Assembly: GCF_003086295.3 (NCBI RefSeq)
Contig: NC_092046.1
Location: forward strand, 106,495,363 to 106,559,362
Direction of reading: 5' to 3'
Source: Arachis hypogaea
Taxonomy: Eukaryota; Streptophyta; Magnoliopsida; Fabales; Fabaceae
DNA length: 64,000 bases
Part shown: one piece after another, positions 1-9,416 of the stretch
Position numbering within the stretch: the stretch's first letter is position 1
Layout of the letters: each line of letters opens with the position of its first letter
The notes under the pieces: model-generated
Databases searched by the model: none
What the model saw: the letters and a program-made list of their open reading frames with translations, nothing else
What the model was told of the DNA's origin: nothing
Made by a program: the position numbers and the translations under genes

Positions 1-318
1 CCTTGGAGTATCTTGGGGGTGTAAGGTGAGTTGTGATTGGTTGGCTTGGAGGTGGGTTAAAATAATATTAAAATATCTCAAGTGTATAACTACTAAAACT
101 AGATGTATCAGAACACTTGTAAAAACATCTCTAAAAATTATTTTTTGAGCTACTAGCTTAAATGACACTAGTAACATATTTATTATGAGAATAAAACATG
201 TATAATGAGGCCTTAGCATTGCTAAAGTCATCAGAGAGTGCCGGTGCTAAGCTGCACCAGTAAACTGTGAACCAAGTTAAACCGATTTCCTGTTTTTAAC
301 TAAAACAGACCAGGTAAC
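1..318 (-). repeat. Element B 3' LTR, interior part
   Basis: This 318-bp stretch aligns base for base, with a few substitutions, to 15015-15332 inside the complete B LTR. It is the part of B's second LTR left of the element A insertion. The LTR resumes at 11085. Read on the minus strand, B's 3' LTR begins at 11422, runs to 11085, then 318 to 1, and leaves the window. It holds no coding sequence. Confidence 0.9.
314..318. repeat. Target-site duplication of element A
   Basis: GTAAC here is repeated at 11085-11089, directly after the last base of the 3' LTR. The intact B LTR carries a single GTAAC at the equivalent place (15328-15332), which confirms that A inserted there. Confidence 0.95.
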
Positions 319-1991
319 TGATGAGCGGATAATTTATACGCTTTTTGACATTGTTTTTAGTATGTTTTTAGTAGGATCTAGTTACTTTTAGGGATGTTTT
401 TATTAGTTTTTATGTTAAATTCACATTTCTGGACTTTACTATGAGTTTGTGTGTTTTTCTGTGATTTCAGGTATTTTCTGGCTGAAATTGAGGGACTTGA
501 GCAAAAATCAGATTCAGAGGTTAAAAAAGGACTGCTGAGGCTGTTGGATTCTGACCTCCCTGCACTCAAAGTGGATTTTCGGGAGTTACAGAACTCGAAA
601 CGACGCGCTTTCAATTGCGTTGGAAAGTAGACATCTAGGGCTTTCCAGCAATATATAATAGTCCATACTTTGGCCAAGAATAGACGACGTAAACTGGCGT
701 TCAACGCCAGCTTTCTACCCAAATCTGGCGCCCAGCGCCAGAAAAGGAGCCAAAACCAGAGTTCAACGCCCAAACTGGCACAAAAGCTGGTGTTCAACTC
801 CAAGAAGGACCTCTACACGTGCAACACTCAAGCTCAGCCCAAACACACACCAAGTGGGCCCAGGAAGTGGATTTATGCATCAATTACTTACTCATGTAAA
901 CCCTAGTAGCTAGTTTATTATAAATAGGACCTTTTACTATTGTATTAGACATCCTGGATCCTGGATTGTATTTTGATCCTGTGATCACGTTTTGGGGGCT
1001 GGCCATCTCGGCCATGCCTGGACCTTTCACTTATGTAATTTTAACGGTAGAGTTTCTACACTCCATAGATTAAGGTGTGGAGCTCTGCTGTTCCTCAAAG
1101 ATTAATGCAAAGTACTACTGTTTTCTATTCAATTCATCTTATTTCGCTTCTAAGATATCCATTCGCACCCAAGAACGTGATGAAGGTGATGATTATGTGT
1201 GACGCTCATCACCATTCTCCCCTATGAACACGTGCTTGACAAACACTTCTGTTCTACATGAAATAAGCTAGAATGAATATCTCTTAGATCTCCTAACCAG
1301 AATCTTCGTGGCGTAAGCTAGAATGATGGCGGCATTCAAGAGAATCCGGAAAGTCTAAACCTTGTCTGTGGTATTCCGAGTAGGATTCAATGATTGAATG
1401 ACTGTGACGAGCTTCAAACTCGCGATTGTTGGGCGTTAGTGACAGACGCAAAAGGAGGGTGAATCCTATTCCAGCATGATCGAGAACCGACAGATGATTA
1501 GCCGTGCTGTGACAGAGCATGTGAGCATCTTTTTCATTGAGAGGAGGGGATGTAGCCACTGACAACGGTGATGCCCTTGCATAAAGCCAGCCATGGAAAG
1601 GAGTAAGACTGATTTTGGATGAAGATAGCAGGAATGCAGAGGTTCAGAGGAATGAAAGAATCTCTATTTGCTTATCTGAAACTCTCACCAATGATTTACA
1701 TAAGTATTTCTATCCCTATTCTATTAACTATTATTCGAAAACACCATTATCAATGTATATCTGCCTAACTGAGATTTGCAAGGTGACCATAGCTTGCTTC
1801 ATACCGACAATCTCCGTGGGATTCGACCCTTACTCACGTAAGGTATTACTTGGACGACCCAGTGCACTTGCTGGTCAGTTACACGGAGTTGTGAACCATG
1901 GTTTTGGCATCATGTTTTTGGCGCCATTACCAGGGAAAGAAAGAGCAATGAATTTTACATAATTAAAGTGTAATCACGATTCCGCGTACCA
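319..1991 (+). repeat. Element A 5' LTR
   Basis: 1,673 bp, bounded by TGATGAG and GTACCA. It is nearly identical to 9417-11084. U3 carries GGCGTTCAACGCC-type palindromes near 690-735 and a TATA box at 919-926. Open frames inside it on either strand recur in every LTR of this family and are not genes. Confidence 0.95.
919..926 (+). promoter_or_regulatory. TATA box of element A 5' LTR
   Basis: TATAAATA in a conserved LTR setting. The same octamer is at 10017-10024 in the 3' LTR. It is the likely RNA polymerase II core promoter for the element's genomic RNA, so U3 would end and R begin about 25-35 bp downstream. Confidence 0.7.
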
Positions 1992-3864
1992 AGTTTTTGG
2001 CGCCGTTGCCGGGGATTGTTCGAGTTTGGACAACTGACGGTTCATCTTGTTGCTCAGATTTGGTAATTTCCTTTTTGTTTTATTTTCAAAAATTTTTCAA
2101 AAAAATCTTTCAAAAATTTCTTCCTTGTTTTCGAAAAAAAAAATTTCTTTTAAAATAAAAATGTTTTCAAAAATATATTTTTCTTCAGAATTTTTAAGAA
2201 TGAATTCTAGTGTTGCATGAAGCATGCTAAAGCCTGGCTGGCTGTAAAGCCATGTCTAAATTCTTTTGGACTCAGGTTTTGGCTTAAAATTGAATGAATT
2301 ACACTCATATTTTTACTAAAGCTTGGCTGGCTATTAAGTCATGCCTGACCCTTTGATTGGAGCTTTAGACTAACATGGCAAGATTCTTGGAATTCATATT
2401 AAAAATTTTGGAATCCTTATTTTTCTTTTTCAATCAATTTTCGAAAAATACCAAAAAAAAATCATAAAATCATAAAAATCAAAAATATTTTTTGTGTTTC
2501 TTGTTTGAGTCATGAGTCATGTCATAAGTTTGGTGTCATTTGCATGTGCATCTTGCATTTTTCGAAAATTTCATGCATTCATAGTGTTCTTCATGATCTT
2601 CAAGTTGTTCTTGGTAAGTCTTCTTGTTTGATCTTGATGATTTTTTGTTTTGTGTCTTTTCATGTTTATCATATGCATTCTTGAATCTTAGAGTCTAAAC
2701 ATGAAAGATTTCTAAGTTTTGTGTCTTACATGTTTTCTTTGCATAAAAAATTTTTCAAAATATATTCTTGATGTTCATCTTGACATTCAAAGTGTTCTTG
2801 GTGTTCATCTTGACACTCATATCATTCATGCATGCATTCATTGTTTTGATTCAAAATTTTCATGCATTGAGTCTTTTTGTTGTTTTTCTCTCTCATCATA
2901 AAAAAAATTCAAAAAAATCAAAAAAATATCTTTCCCTTTTTCTCTCATCAAATTCGAAAATTTGGATTGACTTTTTCAAAAATTTTAAAATCAAGTTTTT
3001 TCTTATGAGTCAAATCAAATTTTCAATTTGAAAATCTTATCTTTTTCAAAATCTTTTTCAAAAATCAAATCTTTTTCAAAATTCTTAGTTATTTTCGAAA
3101 ATTCCAAAAATATTTTTCAAAAATCCTTTTCTTATTTTTATATCAAATTTTCGAAAATAACATAATCAATTAATGTTTTGATTCAAAAATTTAAAGTTTG
3201 TTACTTGCTTGTTAAGAAAGATTCAAACTTTAAGTTCTAGAATCATATCTTGTGATTTCTTGTGAATCAAGTCATTAATTGAGATTTTAAAAATCAAATC
3301 TTTTTTCAAAAACTAATTTCTATCATATATTTTCAAAAATATCTTCTTATCTTTTTCAAAAATTTGATTTCAAAATATCTTCTCTAACTTCCTAACTTCT
3401 TATCTTTTCAAAAGTGGTTTTCAAAATTTGTTTCAACCAACTAACTAATTTTTTGTTTGTTTCTTAACTTTTTCAAAACTACCTAACTAACTCTCTCTCT
3501 CTCATTTTCGAAAATATCTTCCCCCTTTTTCAAAATTTTTTTTAATTTATTAATTATTTTAATTTTTAATTTTTAAATCTTAATTTTCGAAAATTACTAA
3601 CATTTTTCAAAATCTATTTTCAAAAATCACTAACTCTTTTTCAAAAATCATTTTCGAAAATTCCTTCTCTCTCATCTTATTCTATTTATTTATTCATCTA
3701 CTAACATCTCATCTCACATCTCTCCCATCCTCACAGTTGTGTTTCTTCCATTATATTACATTCTTTGTCTTCCCCTCTTCTTCTACTCACACAGGGATCC
3801 CTATACTGTAGTATAAAGGATCTCTATTATTATTATTATTTTTCTGTGCCCTCTTCTTTGTCAT
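1992..3864 (+). other. Element A untranslated leader
   Basis: 1.9 kb of AT-rich sequence between primer site and gag, with many TTTTCAAAA and TTTTCGAAAA runs and pyrimidine-rich stretches near 3480-3780. Two imperfect copies of a GTTCTTGGTGTTCATCTTGA-type stretch lie near 2765-2815. The motif AAGTTTGGTGT occurs at 2527. I see no credible gene. The same leader is recognisable in D and, truncated, in H. Confidence 0.85.
1998..2016 (+). other. Primer-binding site, tRNA-Asp
   Basis: TGGCGCCGTTGCCGGGGAT is complementary to the 3' end of plant tRNA-Asp(GTC), which ends CCCCGGCAACGGCGCCA. It starts 6 bp after the LTR end. It primes minus-strand DNA synthesis and fixes the element as plus-oriented. 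Confidence 0.9.
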
Positions 3865-6198
3865 ATGAGCAGGAGCAAGGATAAGAACATTCTTATGGAA
3901 GCAGATCCAGAACCTGAAAGGACTCTGAAGAAAAAATTAAGAGAAGCTAAAATACAACAATCCAGAGATAACCTTTCAGAAACTTTCGAACAGGAAGAGG
4001 AGATGGCAGCCGAAAATAATAATAATGTAAGGAAGATGCTTGGTGACTTTACTGCACCTAATTCCAATTTACATGGAAGAAGCATCTCCATTCCTGCCAT
4101 TGGAGCAAACAACTTTGAGCTGAAACCTCAATTAGTTTCTCTGATGTAGCAGAACTATAAGTTTCATGGACTTCCATCTGAAGATCCTTTTCAGTTCTTA
4201 ACTGAATTCTTGCAGATATGTGATACTGTTAAGACTAATGGAGTAGATCCTGAAGTCTACAGGCTCATGCTTTTCCCTTATGCTGTAAGAGACAGAGCTA
4301 GATTATGGTTGGATTCTCAACCCAAAGACAGCCTGAACTCTTGGGATAAGCTGGTCATGGCTTTCTTAGCCAAGTACTTTCCTCCTCAAAAGCTGAGCAA
4401 GCTTAGAGCTGATGTTCAAACCTTCAGACAAAAAGAAGGTGAATCCCTCTATGAAGCTTGGGAAAGATACAAACAGTTGACCAAAAAGTGTCCTTCTGAC
4501 ATGCTTTCAGAATGGACCATCCTGGATATATTCTATGATGGTTTATCTGAGCTATCAAAGATGTCACTGGACACTTCTGCAGGTGGATCCATTCACCTAA
4601 AGAAAACGCCTGCAGAAGCTCAAGAACTCATCGACATGGTTGCTAATAACCAGTTCATGTACACTTCTGAAAGGAATCCTGTGAGTAATGGGACGCCTAT
4701 GAAGAAGGGAGTTCTTGAAGTTGATACTCTGAATGCCATATTGGCTCAGAATAAAATATTGACTCAGCAAGTCAATATGATCTCTCAGAGTCTGCATGGA
4801 ATGCAAGCTGCATCCAACAGTACTCAAGAGGCTTCTTATGAAGAAGAAGCTTATGATCCTGAGAACCCTGCAATAGCAGAGGTGAATTACTTAGGTGAAC
4901 CTTATGGAAACACCTATAACTCATCATGGAGAAATCATCCAAATTTCTCATGGAAGGATCAAAAGCCTCAACAAGGCTTTAATAATGGTGGAAGAAACAG
5001 GTTTAACAATAATAAACCTTTTTCATTATCCACTCAGCAACAGACAGAGAACTCTGCACAAAATACTTCTAATTTAGCAAATCTAGTCTTTGATCTATCC
5101 AAGGCCACTGTGAGCTTCATGAATGAAACAAGGTCTTCTATTAGAAAATTGGAAGCACAAGTGGGCCAGCTGAGTAAAAGGATCACTGAAATCCCTCCCA
5201 GTACTCTCCCAAGCAATACAGAAGAGAACCCAAAAGGAGAGTGCAAGGCCATTGACATAAGCACCATGGCCGAACCTACAAGGGGAGTGGAGGACGTGAA
5301 TCTCAAGGAGGAGGACCTGGGACGTCCAGTGATCAATAAGGACCTTCCCTCTGAGGAACAAAAGGACTCTGAGGATCATCTAGAGACCATAGAGATTCCA
5401 TTGAACCTCCTTATGCCCTTCATGAGCTCTAATGAGTATTCCTCTTCTGAAGAGAATGAGGATGTTACTGAAGAGCAAACTGCCAAGTTTCTTGGTGCAA
5501 TCATGAAGCTGAATGCCAAATTATTTGGCATTGATACTTGGGAAGTTGAACCTCCCTTGTTCATCAATGAACTAAGTGATCTGGATCAACTGACATTGCC
5601 TCAGAAGAGACAGGATCCTGGAAAGTTCATAATACCCTGTACCATAGGCACCATGATCTTTAAGGCTCTGTGTGACCTTGGTTCAGGAATAAACCTCATG
5701 CCCCTCTCTGTAATAGAGAAACTGGGAATCTATGGGGTGCAAGCTGCTAAAATCTCATTAGAGATGGCAGACAGTTCAAGAAAACAGGCTTATGGACAAG
5801 TAGAGGACGTGTTAGTAAAGGTTGAAGGCCTTTACATCCCTGCTGATTTCATAGTCCTGGATACTGGAAAGGAAGAGGATGAATCCATCATCCTAGGAAG
5901 ACCTTTCCTGGCCACAGCAAGAGCTGTGATTGATGTTGACAGAGGTGAAATAGCCCTTCAATGGAATGAGGACTCCCTTGTGTTTAAAACTCAAGGATCT
6001 CCCTCTGCAACCATGGAGAGGAAGCAGAAAAAGCTTCTCTCAAAGCAGAGTCAACCAGAGCCCCACAGTCAAACTCTAAGTTTGGTGTTGGGAGGCCACA
6101 ACCAAACTCTAAGTTTGGTGTTGAACTCCCATATCCAAACTCTAAGTTTGGTGTTGGAGAGTCTCAACAAAGCTCTGCACATCTGTGAGGCTCCATGA
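3865..6198 (+). pseudogene. Element A gag-protease, one nonsense codon
   Basis: Encodes the capsid precursor fused to an aspartic protease, about 777 codons. It starts at ATG 3865 (MSRSKDKNIL) and is open except for TAG at 4147-4149, where the D copy has CAG. Frame is kept across the stop. Residues around 95-250 match the retrotransposon gag family (FP.AVRDRARLWLDS, then WERYKQL). A hydrophilic, asparagine-rich linker follows. The protease active site is DLGSG near 5674, with ILGRPFLAT downstream. The tail is three near-repeats built on CTCTAAGTTTGGTGTTG (6069-6160). The reading frame of this tail differs from that in D by a 1-nt indel. The stop would truncate Gag unless read through. Confidence 0.88.
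6069..6160 (+). repeat. Three tandem CTCTAAGTTTGGTGTTG repeats
   Basis: Three copies spaced about 36-38 bp at the 3' end of the gag-protease ORF. D has the same three near 26510-26605. The core AAGTTTGGTGT is also found in the leader, before ORF2 and directly against the 3' LTR. Confidence 0.85.
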
Positions 6199-6237
6199 GA
6201 GCCCACTGTCAAGCTATTGACATTAAAGAAGCGCTTG

Positions 6238-6253
6238 TTGGGAGGCAACCCAA
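6238..6253 (+). other. Hairpin after protease/pol position
   Basis: TTGGG, loop AGGCAA, CCCAA. It lies 39 bp after the gag-protease stop. E has it after integrase (45825-45840), D at 26417-26432, and J has a variant at 55558-55575 with a GGTGGG/CCCACC stem. The part of the element between protease and this hairpin is what A and D have lost. Confidence 0.75.
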
Positions 6254-6393
6254 TTTTTATTTATCTAACTATATTTTTCTTAGTTATATGTCTTTGTAGG
6301 TTCATGATCATGTGGAGTCACAAAATAAATATAAAAATTGAAAACGGAATCAAAAACAGCAGAAGAAAAATCACACCCTGGAGGAGCATCTGT

Positions 6394-6565
6394 CTGGCGT
6401 TCAGCGCCAGAACAGAGCATGGTTCTGGCGCTGAATGCCCAAAATGGGCAGCTTCTGGGCGCTGAACGCTAGAACAGGCATGGTTCTGGCGTTCAACGCC
6501 AGAAATGGCACACAAATGGGCGTTGAACGCCCAAAATGGCCACCAACCTGGCGCTGAACGCCCAG
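6394..6565 (+). repeat. GGCGTTnAACGCC palindrome array, element A
   Basis: Six or more imperfect copies of a short palindrome of the type CTGGCGTTCAACGCCAG, including GCGCTGAACGCC variants, at about 25-35 bp spacing. Matching palindromes are in this element's LTR U3. The array lies between the pol position and ORF2. No protein-coding sense is evident. Confidence 0.85.
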
Positions 6566-7046
6566 AGTTGTATGCAAAGGCATTTTTACATGCCTAATGG
6601 GTGCAGGGATGTAAATCCTTGAACACCTCAGGATCTGTGGACCCCACAGGATCCACTCAGGATCTGTGGACCCCACAGGATCCCCACCTACCTCCACTCA
6701 CTTCTTCTCACCACTTTCTTTCACACAACCCCATAAACACTCTTCCCCAAAAACCCTTCACCAATCACCTCAAACTCTCTTCCCCATCACCTCTTCACCA
6801 CTCACATCCATCCACTCTTCCCCATAAACCTACCTCATAAACCCCACCTACCTTCAAAATTCAAAACCAATTTCCCACCCAAACCCACCCATATGGCCGA
6901 AACCTTTCCACCCTCCCTTCCCCATATAAAGCCCTCCATTCTTCATCAAATTCACACAACACACCCCTCTACACCCCTCTTGGCCGAAACACTTCCCACT
7001 CTCCCACTCCTCTATTTCTTCTTCTTCTTCTTCTATTCTTCTTTTC

Positions 7047-7081
7047 TTGCTCGAGGACGAGCAATATTCTAAGTTTGGTGT
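7047..7081 (+). other. RGGA-loop hairpin plus TAAGTTTGGTGT before ORF2
   Basis: TTGCTCG, loop AGGA, CGAGCAA, then TAAGTTTGGTGT at 7070-7081. This is 39 bp upstream of the ORF2 ATG. A near-copy with a different, still perfect stem lies against the 3' LTR (9379-9416). Confidence 0.8.
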
Positions 7082-7119
7082 GGTAAAAGCATAAGCTTTT
7101 TGTTTTTCCATTACCATTG

Positions 7120-8268
7120 ATGGCACCTAAGACCGGAGAATCCTCTAGAAAGGGGAAAGGAAAGACAAAAGCTTCCACCTCCGAGTCATGGGAGATGGAA
7201 AGGTTCATCTCCAAAGCCCATCAAGACCACTTCTATGCTGTTGTGGCCAAGAAGAAGGTGATCCCCGAGGTCCCTTTCAAACTCAAAATAAATGAGTATC
7301 CGGAGATCCGACATGAAATTCAAAGAAGAGGTTGGGAAGTTCTAACAAATCCCATCCAACAAGTCGGCATCCTAATGGTTCAAGAGTTCTATGCCAATGC
7401 ATGGATCACCAAGAACCATGATCAAAGTAAGAACCCGGATCCAAAGAACTATGTTACAATGGTTCGGGGGAAATACTTAGATTTTAGTCCGGAGAATGTG
7501 AGGTTGGCGTTTAACTTGCCCATGATGCAAGGAGATGAACGCCCCTACACTAGAAGGGTCAACTTTAATCAAAGGTTGGACCAAGTCCTTATGGACATAT
7601 GCGTGGAAGGAGCTCAATGGAAGATTGACTCCAAAGGCAAGCCGGTTCAACTAAGAAGATTGGACCTCAAGCCTATAGCTAGAGGATGGTTGGAGTTCAT
7701 TCAATGCTCAATCATTCCCACTAGCAACCGGTCTGAAGTTACTATAGACCGGGCCATCATGATCCATAGCATCATGATTGGAGAAGAGGTGGAAGTTCAT
7801 GAGATGATACCTCAAGAACTCTACAAGGTGGCTGACAAGTCCTCCACTATGGCAAGGTTAGCCTTTCCTCACCTCATTTGCCACCTATGCAATTCGGCTG
7901 GGATTGACATAGAGGGAGATATCCTTATTAAAGAGGACAAGCCCATCACTAAGAAGAAGATGGAGCAAGCAAGAGAGCCCATTCATGGAGCTCAAGAGGC
8001 GTATGAAGCTCATCACCATGAGATCCCGGAAATGCCTCAAATGTACTTTCCTCCACAAAACTACTGGGAGCAAATCAACACCTCCCTAGGAGATTTGAGT
8101 TCCAATATGGGACAACTAAGGGTGGAACATCAAGAGCACTCCATCATGCTTCATGAAATTAGAGAAGATCAAAACGCAATGAGGGAGGAGCAACAAAGAC
8201 AAGGAAGAGACATAGAAGAGCTCAAAGACATCATTGGTTCCTCAAGAAGGAAACGCCACCATCACTAA
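7120..8268 (+). CDS. Element A ORF2, intact, putative plant transposon protein
   Basis: 382 codons from ATG 7120 (MAPKTGESSRKGKGK) to TAA. Its role is not known. Sequence and position resemble the plant retrotransposon ORF that follows integrase, which I associate with the 'putative plant transposon protein' domain (PF20167, from memory). The N-terminus is basic. The middle, about residues 30-270, is the conserved domain (FYANAWIT, LPTSNRSEVT-type core, here IPTSNRSEVT). The C-terminus, about 310-382, is a predicted coiled coil ending in SSRRKRHHH. I see no signal peptide or membrane segment, so it is not an obvious envelope protein. It is the least damaged ORF of the window. E (46846-47977) and J (54075-52795) carry decayed homologues. 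Confidence 0.85.
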   Translation: MAPKTGESSRKGKGKTKASTSESWEMERFISKAHQDHFYAVVAKKKVIPEVPFKLKINEYPEIRHEIQRRGWEVLTNPIQQVGILMVQEFYANAWITKNHDQSKNPDPKNYVTMVRGKYLDFSPENVRLAFNLPMMQGDERPYTRRVNFNQRLDQVLMDICVEGAQWKIDSKGKPVQLRRLDLKPIARGWLEFIQCSIIPTSNRSEVTIDRAIMIHSIMIGEEVEVHEMIPQELYKVADKSSTMARLAFPHLICHLCNSAGIDIEGDILIKEDKPITKKKMEQAREPIHGAQEAYEAHHHEIPEMPQMYFPPQNYWEQINTSLGDLSSNMGQLRVEHQEHSIMLHEIREDQNAMREEQQRQGRDIEELKDIIGSSRRKRHHH

Positions 8269-9378
8269 GGTGGATTCATTCCTTGTTCTTGTTTCTTCTG
8301 TTTTTTGTTTCTATGTTATGTGCTTATCTGTGTTTGTGTCTTCATTACATGATCATTAGTAGTTAGTAACTATGTCTTAAAAGTTATGAATGTCCTATGA
8401 CTCCATCACCTCTCTTAAATAAAAAAATGTTTTAATTCAAAAGAACAAGAAGTACATGAGTTTCGAATTTATCCTTGAACTTAGCTTAATTATATTGATG
8501 TGGTGACAATGCTTCTTGTTTTCTGAATGTATGCTTGAACAGTGCATATGTCTTTTGAAGTTGTTGTTTAAGAATGTTAAATATGTTGGCTCTTGAAAGA
8601 ATGATGACTAGGAGACATGTTATTTGATAATCTGAAAAATCATAAAAATGATTCTTGAAGCAAGAAAAAGCAGCAAAGAACAAAGCTTGCAGAAAAAAAA
8701 AATAGGCGAAAAAAAAAGAAAAAAAAAAAGAAAAAGCAAGCAGAAAAAGCCAAAAGCTCTTAAAACCAAGAGGCAAGAGCAAAAAGCCAATAACCCTTAA
8801 AACCAAAAGGCAAGGGCAATAAAAAGGATCCCAAGGCTTTGAGCATCAGTGGATAGGAGGGCCTAAAAGGAATAAAGTCCTGGTCTAAGCGGCTAAACCA
8901 AGCTGTCCCTAACCATGTGCTTGTGGCGTGAAGGTGTCAAGTGAAAACTTGAGACTGAGCGGTTAAAGTCAAGGTCCAAAGCAAAAACAAAGAGTGTGCT
9001 TAAGAACCCTGGACACCTCTAATTGGGGACTTTAGCAAAGCTAAGTCACAATCTGAAAAGGTTCACCCAATTATGTGTCTGTGGCATTTATGTATGCGGT
9101 GGTAATACTGGAAAACAAAGTGCTTAGGGCCACGGCCAAGACTCATAAAAAAGCTGTGTTCAAGAATCATCATACTGAACTAGGAGAATCAATAACACTA
9201 TCTAAACCCTGAGTTCCTATAGATGCCAATCATTCTGAACCTCAATGGATAAAGTGAGATGCCAAAACTATTCAAGAGGCAAAAAGCTATAAGTCCCGCT
9301 CATATGATTGAAGCTCTGTTTCACTGATAGTTTGGAATTTATAGTATATTCTCTTCTTTTTATCCTATTTGATTTTCA
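8269..9378 (+). other. Element A 3' untranslated region
   Basis: 1.1 kb without a gene. It includes an A/G-rich stretch near 8690-8760 and a segment conserved in D (24339-25410, reversed) and E (47978-49082), for example near 8820-9130. Conservation across three elements suggests packaging or 3' processing sequence, but no specific signal can be named. Confidence 0.8.
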
Positions 9379-9416
9379 GTTGCTTGGGGACAAGCAACAA
9401 TTTAAGTTTGGTGTTG
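9379..9416 (+). other. RGGA-loop hairpin and motif abutting 3' LTR
   Basis: GTTGCTTG, loop GGGA, CAAGCAAC (9379-9398), then TTAAGTTTGGTGTTG (9402-9416) ending exactly at the LTR. This is where a polypurine tract is expected, but the sequence is not a clean purine run. D and E have the identical arrangement. Confidence 0.85.

Noticed and set aside
1293..1565. Minus-strand 90-codon frame and the 115-codon plus frame at 1615-1962, repeated at 10391-11055
   Set aside because: They lie wholly within LTRs and repeat because the LTR repeats. No homology to a protein family is evident.
7120..8268. Envelope gene
   Set aside because: The position after pol fits, but there is no signal peptide, transmembrane helix or cysteine pattern; the protein is basic with a coiled-coil end.
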